From the NCBI GenBank assembly GCA_017613475.1, contig JAGADT010000113.1, forward strand, positions 1 to 5,853: a stretch of DNA of 5,853 nucleotides. Direction: 5' to 3'. The position numbers and the translations under genes are program-made. Below are positions 1 to 5,853 of this stretch, piece after piece (within the stretch, counting starts at the first letter, position 1; each line of letters begins with the position of its first letter). This stretch comes from Desulfovibrionaceae bacterium (GTDB taxonomy: Bacteria; Desulfobacterota; Desulfovibrionia; Desulfovibrionales; Desulfovibrionaceae). The notes under the pieces were generated by a model. The model worked only from the letters and a program-made list of their open reading frames with translations. It did no database searches and had not been told where the DNA came from.

Positions 1-753
1 AGCCAGCGCGTCCATGAGCTCTTCCAGCGGCCAGCGCGCGGCCTTGGGCATGATGCGCGCCCTCAGCTCCTGATTGGGCGCGTGCAGGGAAACGGCCAGG
101 AAAGCCAGGCCGCTCTCGCCCAGCTCCCGCAGCCCCTTTTCTATGCCACAGGTTGAAACGGTGATGCGCCGGGCGGAAAAATCCAGTCCCTTTTCGTGGT
201 GCATGATGGAAAGTGCCCTCGTGACCTCCCTCAGGTTCAGGAGCGGCTCACCCATGCCCATGAAAACAACATTACGCAGGATGGGATGGTCCGGCCTGTC
301 GTCCCCAAGGCGGCGGCGCGCCAGCAAAACCTGGGAAAGGATTTCCCCGGCGCTCATGTTGCGGATAAAGCCCATGCCGCCTGTGCTGCAGAACGTGCAG
401 CCCATGGCGCAGCCAACCTGCGAGGACACGCACTGCGCCATGCGGATATTGCCATCCTGCGCCTCGCTGGGGATGATGACGGTTTCCACCATGGCCCCGT
501 CTTCAAGGCGGAGCAGGAGCTTTTCTGTGCCGTCTGCAGCCCGCTGCACATCGGCGACTTCAGGAAGGCGGCACTCCGCCGCTTCCTTAAGCTTTGCGCG
601 GGCAGCTTTGGAAAGGTTGGTCATCGCGTCAAAATCAACGATGTTTTTCTGCCAGATCCATTGCCAGATCTGCAGTGCGCGAAAGCGCGGCTCGCCAAGT
701 TCCGCCATGAAGGCTTCAAGCTCCGGCCAGGTAAGATCAAGCAGATTGGTCAT
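1..753 (-). CDS. rlmN: RlmN: dual-specificity 23S rRNA A2503 / tRNA A37 C2-methyltransferase (radical SAM), C-terminus cut by window edge
   Basis: Reading the minus strand from the ATG at 753-751 gives 251 codons without a stop up to the left edge; family members are about 350-400 residues, so roughly the last third is missing. RlmN transfers a methyl group from S-adenosylmethionine to C2 of A2503 in 23S rRNA, and of A37 in some tRNAs, in the cytoplasm. Visible hallmarks are CVSSQVGCAMGCTFC at 108-122, containing the radical-SAM triad C115/C119/C122 (CxxxCxxC) and C108, which matches the conserved Cys 118 of the E. coli enzyme. GMGEPL follows at 166-171, then RRITVST at 195-201 and SLHAPNQ at 222-228. 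The N-terminal 100 residues match the accessory RNA-binding region. The second catalytic Cys (C355 in E. coli) would lie outside the window. The start is supported by an AGGA about 7 bases upstream. It is the last visible gene of the leftward unit. Identification is very secure. Confidence 0.96.
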   Translation of the reverse strand, partial: MTNLLDLTWPELEAFMAELGEPRFRALQIWQWIWQKNIVDFDAMTNLSKAARAKLKEAAECRLPEVADVQRAADGTEKLLLRLEDGAMVETVIIPSEAQDGNIRMAQCVSSQVGCAMGCTFCSTGGMGFIRNMSAGEILSQVLLARRRLGDDRPDHPILRNVVFMGMGEPLLNLREVTRALSIMHHEKGLDFSARRITVSTCGIEKGLRELGESGLAFLAVSLHAPNQELRARIMPKAARWPLEELMDALA

Positions 754-771
754 GACGCATCCTGAGAATGA

Positions 772-800
772 GAAGCACGCCGCGTAACACGGCGTGCTTC
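772..800 (-). terminator. Perfect 11-bp stem-loop between the HD gene and rlmN; terminator or attenuator without a clear U-tract
   Basis: GAAGCACGCCG (772-782) and CGGCGTGCTTC (790-800) are exact reverse complements with a 7-base loop. The stem lies 26 bases past the HD gene stop and its last base is 18 bases before the rlmN ATG. In the direction of transcription the run of six T lies before the stem (804-809 on the plus strand is AAAAAA), and only TCATTCTC follows it. It is therefore not a canonical intrinsic terminator for leftward transcription, nor for rightward, where A residues follow. It may partly terminate, stabilise the upstream mRNA 3' end, or affect rlmN translation. The stem itself is certain; its role is not. 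Confidence 0.4.
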
Positions 801-826
801 AGCAAAAAAGGTTCGGCAGGCTAAGC

Positions 827-2155
827 CTACTTCTTTGTATAGCGCTTCACAAACTCTACGGCGCTTTCGGTATTGGAGATGAGCCCGGCAATCTGCGCCT
901 TCAGCAAGGCGTCGCGGATATTGCCGACTTCCGGTCCCGGAGGCAGCTTGGTGTACTCCATGATTTCATTGCCGTTCAAAAGCGGCTCAAGCATCAGCGC
1001 AGAGGTTTCCGTGCGGTCCAGGTACTTCTGGTTGTGATTGAAAGAGGTGTAGCTGCCGTCGCGGGCCTTGATGTCGGCGCGGCAGATCTCTATCAGCCGT
1101 TCGGTTTCAGGCATGGACTTGAAGCGGCGCAGCCCGCGGTCAGTCAGCATGAAATGGAACATCATATGGTTGCGCACCAGATGGCAGATGAGGTCAATAT
1201 CTTCAGGCTCAAAATGCAGGCGGCGGAGGATCTTGCGCGTGACCGCGGCGCCCACCCTGTGGTGCTGGTAAAAGGTCCAGCGGCCCGCGAAGCGCTCGGC
1301 CGTGTACAGCTTGCCGATGTCGTGGAACATGGCGGCCAGCACGCCGTACCAGTCCATGGGCAGGGAGCCTTCGGGGTAATAGCGCATGCAGGCGATGGTA
1401 TGGTCAAAAACGTTCTCCAGCTCATCGCTCTCGTCATTGCGTTCCTGCATGACGCAGGAAAGGGCCGCCACTTCCGGCATGATGCCGTGAAGCAGGTGCG
1501 CGTCAAAAAGCAGCTGCACAAACTTCCACATGGATTCCGCGGCAACATGCCTCCATTCTTCCATAATGGAGATGGCCGGCACGTAATCAAGAATGCGGTT
1601 GGCCGCCTGGACAATGGCTATCCACGTCTGCGGGGCAATGGGCAGATCAAGGTTGGCCGCATGGCGCAGCGCGCGGATGGCAAGGAGGTAGTCGTGGGAC
1701 AGCGTGTTTGCGGGGATGCCCAGCAGGCGGACCTGCCCGCAGTCAAAATCCTCAAAGCAGGAATCCGGCTTGTCCAGCTGGGGCATGCGGAACTTGTGAG
1801 CCTGGCCAAGCTCATTCAGCAGGCGCAGCATCCGCGGCGTCATGGAGCGCAGGGCGCGCTCAGGATGGGAGGCGTTCTCTACGTCTGTGGGGTAAAAATG
1901 CAGGGTGATGCCGTTTTCCTCCAGCATCGCCATCGATTCATCTTCGCGTCCTGGCTGGATGGAAGGAACCAGCTTGGCCAGCACTTCCGCATCGCAGGCG
2001 CAGGCAATATCCACATCCAGCCTGCCGGTTTTCTCGCAGAGGAGCATCTGAAGCTGGGCATTGATGGGGTAGGCGTCATAGCCGTTGCGCATCAGGGCCT
2101 TGCAGATGGTAATGCCGGTTTTTATACCGGGCTCGCTGAACACATTCTTAGGCAT
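827..2155 (-). CDS. HD-domain protein related to CCA-adding tRNA nucleotidyltransferase / poly(A) polymerase, with a degenerate nucleotidyltransferase head
   Basis: This is a 442-residue, apparently soluble protein. Class II CCA enzymes have an N-terminal head, a neck, an HD phosphohydrolase domain and a C-terminal tail, and the same order is visible here. Residues 25-62 align with the head: INAQLQMLLC sits where VGGxVRDLLLG is expected, so the glycine pair and RD are gone, but the metal-binding pair is kept as LDVDI (D47, D49). The neck motif EDxxR reads HDYLL (154-158) just before IRALRHAANL, keeping the Asp but losing the Arg. The HD domain looks intact: H252, H278-D279 in FHDIGK, H298/H299, H325, H330. 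The tail has the family's DRGLRRF (339-345) and LPPGPEVGNI (404-413). Start choice is supported by AGGAGA (2161-2166) 5 bases before ATG. It follows ppiD by 33 bases and is probably co-transcribed. Automatic annotation may call it CCA transferase; I favour an HD phosphohydrolase or RNA-binding role, unproven. Confidence 0.85.
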   Translation of the reverse strand: MPKNVFSEPGIKTGITICKALMRNGYDAYPINAQLQMLLCEKTGRLDVDIACACDAEVLAKLVPSIQPGREDESMAMLEENGITLHFYPTDVENASHPERALRSMTPRMLRLLNELGQAHKFRMPQLDKPDSCFEDFDCGQVRLLGIPANTLSHDYLLAIRALRHAANLDLPIAPQTWIAIVQAANRILDYVPAISIMEEWRHVAAESMWKFVQLLFDAHLLHGIMPEVAALSCVMQERNDESDELENVFDHTIACMRYYPEGSLPMDWYGVLAAMFHDIGKLYTAERFAGRWTFYQHHRVGAAVTRKILRRLHFEPEDIDLICHLVRNHMMFHFMLTDRGLRRFKSMPETERLIEICRADIKARDGSYTSFNHNQKYLDRTETSALMLEPLLNGNEIMEYTKLPPGPEVGNIRDALLKAQIAGLISNTESAVEFVKRYTKK

Positions 2156-2188
2156 GGCAATCTCCTGTCTGGTTTGACGCAGCGTCGA

Positions 2189-4081
2189 TCAATCCTCAAG
2201 GAATTTCTGGTTTTGCAGAAGGACTTTCGCCTTGGCACGCAGCGACTCGCAAAACGCCTCAAAAAGATAGGCACGGCGGCTTTCCTGCGCCCTGCTCATC
2301 ATCATTTCACGGACCTTATCCCACGCGCCGTCTTCAGCGGGAACGCTCTTCAGCACGCGGGCTATGACAGCGCCCTTTTCCACGGGGTAGGCAGCAGGGA
2401 GCCATTCTCCCGGGGCAGTTGAAAAGGCCGCGCGGCCAAGTTCGGCATTGGCGCCGAGCCCGGCAAGGCTCCCTGAGCGGTCAATGGGATCTGATTTCTT
2501 TGCTTTGCCCGCAAGCCTGGAGGGCAGCGCGCCGTCCTTGATTTCGGAACGGGCGGCCGTGGCGGCGTCAAGTGCGCGCTTAGCGCGTGTTTCCGCCGCA
2601 AGCCCCTTGCTGATTTCCGCTTTCACCTCTTCAAAAGACTTGACGCGCTCCGGCGTGGATTCTTTAACACGGGCCAGGACATAGCCTTTCTTGGTAACAA
2701 AAGGCGTTTCGTTAACAGCGCCGGGCTTGGTCTTAAGGAGGGCCGCGGCCTCCTCCGGCTTAATGTCCAAAGCCGCTGCCAGTTCAGAAGCCTTCATGGA
2801 ACCTGTGTTAGCCGGCGTCAGCTTAAACGGCTCTCCGGCGGCTTCCAGCGATTTCCCGCCCATAACGGCAAGGAGAATCTGATCCAGCACGTCCTGGAGC
2901 CTGCCTGCCGCCTGCTCCGTGCCGATCTGCCGGCGGATCGTTTCCTTCACCTCGTTCAGGGGGCGCGTGCCGGCAGGCCTGCGGCCTTCCACCAAAATAA
3001 GATGATAGCCGTAGGCTGTCTTAACCGGCTCAGAAATCTCCCCTTCCTTCAGGGCAAAGGCGCTTTCTTCAAATTCAGGCACCATCTGGCCGCGGGTGAA
3101 CCAGCCCAGATCGCCACCATTCTCAGCGGAAATCTTATCGTCAGAAGATTTTTTGGCCGCTTCGGCAAAGGAGGCCTTCTTTTTCAAAAGGCTGCCGCGG
3201 AGTTCCTGGAGTCTGGCAAGCGCCGCCTTGCCCGCCTCAGCGTCCTCCGCAGGCACCTTGATCAGGATATGGCGGGCATGAACCTGTTCAGGAATGGCAA
3301 AGCGGTCCTTATTCTTCTCGTAGAAGGCGGCCACGGCGGCATCATCCGGCATACTGGAGGCTGCAAGGCTTTCCGCACCAATGAGCAGATAATCCACATC
3401 GGCGGAGGCAGGCACCTTGAAGGCATCCTGATGGGCCTCGTACCAGGCCCTGACATCTTCTTCCTTCGGGGTGTCGCCGGCAGCGTAATCGGACGCGGGG
3501 AACAGCACATACTCCAGCGCCCGCCGCTCGGTCTGAAAATCAAAAAGGCTCCTGACTTCCTCTTCGGCTACGGTCGCGCCGGCCGTGACAATGCGGCTCA
3601 GCTTCTCTATCAGCAAATCCTGCCTGAGCCCCTCTTCAAACGTGCCAGGCGTTTCCTGCCCCGTGGCAAGCACCCGCTTGTAAACCTCAGGGTCAAACAC
3701 GCCGTCCTGATTGCGGAAATACGGCAGCGATTCAATAGCCTTGCGCAGCTCTACCGGCGTCACTGCAATGCCAAGGCGCTTTGCCTCCTGGGAAAGGAGC
3801 TTCCTCATAATCAGCTGCTGGGCGGCGCGGTACCTGATTTTAAAGGGCTTTAAGTCCTCTTCGGTCATGCCGGGGCGGCTCTGCTGGATCTGCCTTGTCA
3901 GATGGGAAGCGGACCTGAGGATTTCCTGAGCGGAAATAGGCTCGCCATTGACAGTGATAATGTCAGAGGAAGGGCTGCTCATAAAGCTGCCCACGCCCCA
4001 GAAAACAAACACAATAATAATGACTGCAAAAATTATCTTGACCCCGAGGGATTGGGCATTGGAACGGATGGCGTCCAGCAT
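2189..4081 (-). CDS. ppiD: PpiD/SurA-family membrane-anchored periplasmic peptidyl-prolyl isomerase-type chaperone
   Basis: The product is 630 residues, close to E. coli PpiD (623). PpiD is anchored in the inner membrane near the Sec translocon and assists newly exported proteins in the periplasm. Order of parts: a short cytoplasmic N-terminus, one hydrophobic segment at about 14-34 (KIIFAVIIIVFVFWGVG), a SurA-N-like helical region at about 40-165, a parvulin (PpiC) domain at about 263-368, and a C-terminal helical region with a second degenerate parvulin-like stretch at about 455-500. Parvulin signatures seen are ARHILIK (269-275), GGDLGWF (322-328), PEFEESAF (335-342) and YGYHLILVEG (357-366). 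There is a single Cys (C611), so no internal disulfide. The ATG is preceded by GGAG (4087-4090) with a 5-base spacer. It is the first gene of the leftward unit, divergent from lpxI. Whether the parvulin domain is catalytic cannot be told; that of E. coli PpiD is reported as essentially inactive. Confidence 0.93.
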   Translation of the reverse strand: MLDAIRSNAQSLGVKIIFAVIIIVFVFWGVGSFMSSPSSDIITVNGEPISAQEILRSASHLTRQIQQSRPGMTEEDLKPFKIRYRAAQQLIMRKLLSQEAKRLGIAVTPVELRKAIESLPYFRNQDGVFDPEVYKRVLATGQETPGTFEEGLRQDLLIEKLSRIVTAGATVAEEEVRSLFDFQTERRALEYVLFPASDYAAGDTPKEEDVRAWYEAHQDAFKVPASADVDYLLIGAESLAASSMPDDAAVAAFYEKNKDRFAIPEQVHARHILIKVPAEDAEAGKAALARLQELRGSLLKKKASFAEAAKKSSDDKISAENGGDLGWFTRGQMVPEFEESAFALKEGEISEPVKTAYGYHLILVEGRRPAGTRPLNEVKETIRRQIGTEQAAGRLQDVLDQILLAVMGGKSLEAAGEPFKLTPANTGSMKASELAAALDIKPEEAAALLKTKPGAVNETPFVTKKGYVLARVKESTPERVKSFEEVKAEISKGLAAETRAKRALDAATAARSEIKDGALPSRLAGKAKKSDPIDRSGSLAGLGANAELGRAAFSTAPGEWLPAAYPVEKGAVIARVLKSVPAEDGAWDKVREMMMSRAQESRRAYLFEAFCESLRAKAKVLLQNQKFLED

Positions 4082-4112
4082 GATGGCTCCAGTGAGTAAA
4101 TAATGACGTTTC

Positions 4113-4128
4113 GGGCGCTAAGGTGCCC
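4113..4128 (+). repeat. Small hairpin GGGCGC-TAAG-GTGCCC
   Basis: The plus strand can form six base pairs, one of them G-U, closing a four-base loop, 32 bases upstream of the ppiD start. On the minus strand, where the ppiD leader would be transcribed, the same pairing has an A-C mismatch, so it is weaker there. Function unknown; it could arise by chance in GC-rich DNA. Confidence 0.3.
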
Positions 4129-4206
4129 CGCTGCGCGATCTACGCGCCCCGATGCGGAAACCCCTCCTGCAGGCCGCCCAAAAAACAGCCGCACCAGCAA
4201 ATGCTC

Positions 4207-4284
4207 TGTCCTGCGGGCGCTTCCCCCGTTCAGCCAGGCAAACAAAAAAGGAAGCTTCCGCGCCTCATTCCTGACCGCAGGACA
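4207..4284. repeat. Long-range inverted repeat (TGTCCTGCGG ... CCGCAGGACA) in the ppiD-lpxI gap
   Basis: The arms 4207-4216 and 4275-4284 are exact 10-base reverse complements separated by 58 bases. Inside, read on the minus strand, GCTTCCTT can pair with GGGGAAGC (two G-U pairs), stacking a second helix near the first. On the plus strand only six of those pairs form, so the fold slightly favours an RNA made leftward, that is the ppiD leader or a separate small RNA. The interior also contains the perfect palindrome GGAAGCTTCC at 4250-4259. Confidence 0.5.
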
Positions 4285-4292
4285 ACGCCGCC

Positions 4293-4321
4293 AAAATACA
4301 CAGAGTCCCCAGGCAAAGCAA
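4293..4321 (-). promoter_or_regulatory. Candidate sigma70-type promoter for ppiD (weak)
   Basis: On the minus strand TTGCTT (4321-4316) is followed after 17 bases by TATTTT (4298-4293). Matches to consensus are 3 of 6 and 4 of 6. A transcript from here would have a leader of about 200 bases containing the 4207-4284 inverted repeat. The spacing is ideal but the boxes are poor, so a promoter closer to ppiD, for instance around TATTTA at 4099-4104, is also possible. Confidence 0.3.
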
Positions 4322-4327
4322 GCTTTG
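4314..4327. promoter_or_regulatory. Dyad CAAAGC-AA-GCTTTG, possible operator
   Basis: Two perfect 6-base arms flank a 2-base centre. The dyad covers the candidate -35 box of the leftward ppiD promoter and lies 28 bases upstream of the lpxI -35 box, so a protein bound here could touch both promoters. No known operator consensus is recognised. Confidence 0.25.
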
Positions 4328-4354
4328 AAGCATGGAAAAAGTCAAACTCAGGTG

Positions 4355-4383
4355 TTGTCATGCGCACTGTCTTACGGTAAAAC
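4355..4383 (+). promoter_or_regulatory. Sigma70-type promoter for lpxI
   Basis: TTGTCA (4355-4360, 5 of 6 to the -35 consensus) is followed after exactly 17 bases by TAAAAC (4378-4383, 4 of 6 to the -10 consensus). Transcription would start near 4390, leaving a leader of about 70 bases. The -10 box lies in the loop of a short dyad, TACGG (4373-4377) and CCGTA (4385-4389). This is the best promoter match in the window. Confidence 0.55.
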
Positions 4384-4440
4384 GCCGTATGCAGAAAATC
4401 CTTCTGCCATTGGAGGATACACTGCCTGAAGGCAAAAAAG

Positions 4441-4452
4441 AAGGAGAAAAGG
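4441..4452 (+). promoter_or_regulatory. Ribosome-binding region of lpxI with two overlapping Shine-Dalgarno candidates
   Basis: AAGGAG at 4441-4446 is the stronger match but lies 13 bases before the ATG, while the weaker AAAAGG at 4447-4452 has a normal 7-base spacing. The word AAGGCAAAAAA occurs twice, at about 4429-4439 and 4449-4459. No other in-frame ATG fits better, so the start at 4460 stands. Confidence 0.5.
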
Positions 4453-4459
4453 CAAAAAA

Positions 4460-5323
4460 ATGAGCGAACGCATCGGCATTATCGCCGGAAGCGGCCAGTT
4501 TCCCCGCCTTGTGGCGAAAGGAGCGCATGAAGCAGGATGCTCCGTCGCCGTATGCGGGCTGCATGGCAACGCCGACCCCGGCCTTGAGCATGAGGCTGAC
4601 GGCTTCCTGATGGTCCACCTCGGCCAGCTTGGCAGGATGATCGACTTTTTCAGGGAGCAGGGCGTCACCAGGCTGTGCATGGCCGGCGCCGTATCCAAGC
4701 CCAGGGCGCTGGACTTCCGCCCTGACGTGCGGGCCATGCGCCTGCTTTTCAGCCTCCGCAAGAACAAGGGTGATGACGCGCTGCTGAGGGTCATCATCGG
4801 AGCCTTTGAACACGAGGGGCTGCAGGTCCTCAGCGCGGCCGACCTTGTGCCGGAACTGCGCTGCCCCGCAGGGGTGCTGGGCAAAACCAGGCCCACGGAA
4901 GCCATCCGCGAGGCCATCGCCTACGGCTGGCCCAAGCTGACCCTCACGGGACGCCTCGACATAGGGCAGTGCATGGTTGTGCGCGAAGCCATGGTCATGG
5001 CTGTGGAATGCCTTGAAGGCACAGACGCCACGCTCCGCAGGGGGGCAGAACTTGGCGGCGCGGGCTGCGTTGCCCTCAAAATGGCCAAGCCCGGCCAGGA
5101 AGAACGGGTTGACCTGCCCTCTGTCGGGCTCCAGACCATCCGCATCCTGACAGAGCAGCGCTACGCCGCCCTGGTTCTTGAAGCCGGCAAGACCCTTTTC
5201 TTTGACAGGGAGGAAGCCGTGCGCCTTGCCGATAAAAACGGCCTGTGCCTGATAGCACTGAGCCAGGAGGAAGCGGCTGGCCTGGCCGCAGAAAACGGGC
5301 GCCAGGACAGCTTGACTTTCTGA
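4460..5323 (+). CDS. lpxI: LpxI: UDP-2,3-diacylglucosamine pyrophosphatase (lipid A synthesis)
   Basis: The 287-residue product matches the LpxI family (formerly DUF1009; Caulobacter LpxI is about 283). LpxI hydrolyses UDP-2,3-diacylglucosamine to 2,3-diacylglucosamine 1-phosphate and UMP at the cytoplasmic face, replacing LpxH in many alpha- and deltaproteobacterial-type lineages. The N-terminal Rossmann-like domain begins with IGIIAGSGQFP (5-15) and contains AGAVSKP (75-81). The C-terminal catalytic domain has KGDDALLR (103-110), GRLDIGQ (164-170), EGTDATLRRG (186-195) and RVDLPSVG (216-223). The Asp of the RVDLP motif (D218) probably matches the catalytic Asp described in Caulobacter. The chain is full length with no missing motif. 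It is transcribed divergently from ppiD and is followed by a transporter gene rather than by the usual lpxA/fabZ/lpxD neighbours. The function call is secure. Confidence 0.95.
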   Translation: MSERIGIIAGSGQFPRLVAKGAHEAGCSVAVCGLHGNADPGLEHEADGFLMVHLGQLGRMIDFFREQGVTRLCMAGAVSKPRALDFRPDVRAMRLLFSLRKNKGDDALLRVIIGAFEHEGLQVLSAADLVPELRCPAGVLGKTRPTEAIREAIAYGWPKLTLTGRLDIGQCMVVREAMVMAVECLEGTDATLRRGAELGGAGCVALKMAKPGQEERVDLPSVGLQTIRILTEQRYAALVLEAGKTLFFDREEAVRLADKNGLCLIALSQEEAAGLAAENGRQDSLTF

Positions 5324-5408
5324 GCAAACGCATAAAGCCTGGACCTGCCCCACATAATGCGCCGTGTGCAGGGAACATGCGCAAAACCGCTCCTGCAAGA
5401 TGCGGGGC

Positions 5409-5415
5409 AAGGAGG
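5409..5415 (+). promoter_or_regulatory. Strong Shine-Dalgarno site of the transporter gene
   Basis: AAGGAGG lies 7 bases before the ATG at 5423, an almost ideal match and spacing. It fixes the start of the transporter gene, which cannot be judged by length because the gene runs off the window. Confidence 0.75.
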
Positions 5416-5422
5416 GAAACGG

Positions 5423-5853
5423 ATGACAAACAAAGCCAACAAGGCGCCTTCTTCATCCAGACCTGATCTCCTGGTCTGGATAACCATGATGTACCTGACC
5501 GTTTGCGAAATCGGCCTGCTCTACGCGCCGCAGCCCCTGCTCAATGTCATCAGCCAGGATTTTGGAACCGATAAGGCAACAACCGCGCTGGCCGTCAGCA
5601 CAGGGCTTTTCCCCCTGGCCATTGCCCCCCTGTTCTACGGCCCCCTGGTCAGCAGGGCAACCGCGCGGCAGCTCCTCACCGGCATCCTCCTCCTGGTGGC
5701 CGCAACAGGCGCAGGCCTGTACTTTGCCCCATCCTTCAACGTGCTTCTTGGCTGGCGCGTGGTGCAGGGGATGCTGGCGCCGGCCATGATGACGGCCATC
5801 ATGACCTACATTTCCCGCCAGTTTCACGGCAGCGACCTCCAGCGGGCGCTGGC
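5423..5853 (+). CDS. Major facilitator superfamily transporter, N-terminal part only
   Basis: The frame is open for 143 codons from ATG 5423 to the right edge; MFS proteins are about 400 residues, so about a third is visible. After a short polar N-terminus (1-14) come four hydrophobic segments at about 15-37, 52-74, 84-103 and 108-130, as expected for helices 1-4. The loop between helices 2 and 3, GPLVSRATARQ (73-83), sits where the family motif GxLaDRxGRR lies and lacks its Asp. WRVVQGMLAPAMM (111-123) matches the conserved RxxQG motif of helix 4. The overall look, including ISRQFHGSD after helix 4, resembles the YnfM-like drug:H+ antiporter branch, but the substrate cannot be told. It follows lpxI by 99 bases with no evident terminator, so read-through from lpxI is possible; those 99 bases hold nothing else I recognise. 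Confidence 0.88.
   Translation, partial: MTNKANKAPSSSRPDLLVWITMMYLTVCEIGLLYAPQPLLNVISQDFGTDKATTALAVSTGLFPLAIAPLFYGPLVSRATARQLLTGILLLVAATGAGLYFAPSFNVLLGWRVVQGMLAPAMMTAIMTYISRQFHGSDLQRAL

Larger units (their letters stand above)
4082..4459. other. Divergent non-coding control region between ppiD and lpxI
   Basis: Open frames of 70-108 codons occur here on both strands, but their translations are low-complexity mixtures of Pro, Arg, Ala and Ser that overlap one another and resemble no family I know, so I treat the 378 bases as non-coding. It contains a sigma70-like promoter and a purine-rich ribosome-binding region for lpxI on the right, a weaker promoter candidate for ppiD near 4293-4321, a 10-bp long-range inverted repeat (4207-4284), and short dyads. 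No tRNA T-loop motif and no SRP RNA signature is present on either strand. A small RNA cannot be excluded. Confidence 0.7.

Noticed and set aside
74..787. Plus-strand open frames of 237 and 189 codons
   Set aside because: Both lie opposite rlmN, whose radical-SAM motifs are unmistakable on the minus strand; their translations are compositionally odd and overlap each other.
2115..2130. Hairpin CCGGT/ACCGG near the start of the HD gene
   Set aside because: Only five base pairs and inside ordinary coding sequence (codons 9-14); too weak to claim control of translation.
794..2422. A 542-codon open frame on the plus strand opposite the HD gene and the end of ppiD
   Set aside because: It is antisense to a clearly recognisable protein, crosses two genes, and resembles no family. 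Long antisense frames are expected in GC-rich coding DNA.
3002..3853. Plus-strand open frame of 283 codons inside ppiD
   Set aside because: Antisense to the parvulin and SurA-like regions of ppiD, with no family resemblance.
4207..4284. Signal recognition particle RNA on the minus strand, suggested by GGTCAGG and GGAAG words
   Set aside because: The conserved GGAAG loop context and the matching AGCAGCC segment are absent and the pairing does not form the expected domain IV helix.
4103..4429. Plus-strand open frame of 108 codons in the divergent gap
   Set aside because: No family resemblance, no good ribosome-binding site, overlaps the lpxI promoter and another open frame, and has low-complexity composition.
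5312..5338. Possible promoter for the transporter gene: TTGACT and TAAAGC
   Set aside because: The spacer is only 15 bases and the -10 box is poor; read-through from lpxI is at least as likely.
4358..5410. Minus-strand open frame of 350 codons
   Set aside because: Runs opposite lpxI, which is full length with conserved motifs, a promoter and a ribosome-binding region.

Overview
The window is ordinary-looking, GC-rich chromosomal DNA from a Gram-negative, LPS-making bacterium. The lipid A enzyme LpxI (in place of LpxH) and the character of the proteins suggest the Desulfovibrio group (Desulfobacterota). That assignment rests on protein resemblance alone and is moderate confidence. No mobile element, CRISPR array, tRNA, rRNA or phage gene is visible.

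Layout: two divergent transcription units flank a 378-base non-coding region (4082-4459). The leftward unit contains, in order of transcription, a PpiD/SurA-type membrane-anchored periplasmic folding factor (4081-2189), an HD-domain protein with the fold of a tRNA nucleotidyltransferase/poly(A) polymerase but a degraded active-site head (2155-827), and rlmN, encoding the radical-SAM 23S rRNA/tRNA adenine-C2 methyltransferase (753 to the left edge, C-terminus missing). Gaps are 33 and 73 bases; the second holds a perfect 11-bp stem-loop. The rightward unit contains lpxI, UDP-2,3-diacylglucosamine pyrophosphatase (4460-5323), and after 99 bases the first 143 codons of a major facilitator transporter (5423 to the right edge).

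Theme: ppiD and lpxI both serve the envelope (periplasmic protein folding; lipid A synthesis) and share a divergent control region. The HD protein and RlmN both point to RNA metabolism. The control region holds a good sigma70-like promoter for lpxI, a weaker candidate for ppiD, short dyads over each, and a long-range inverted repeat that could fold in the ppiD leader.

The point most worth following is the HD protein: it keeps the whole body of a CCA-adding enzyme and the paired Asp of the nucleotidyltransferase site, but has lost the glycine motif and the arginine of the nucleotide-selecting motif. I found no convincing new multi-gene system.
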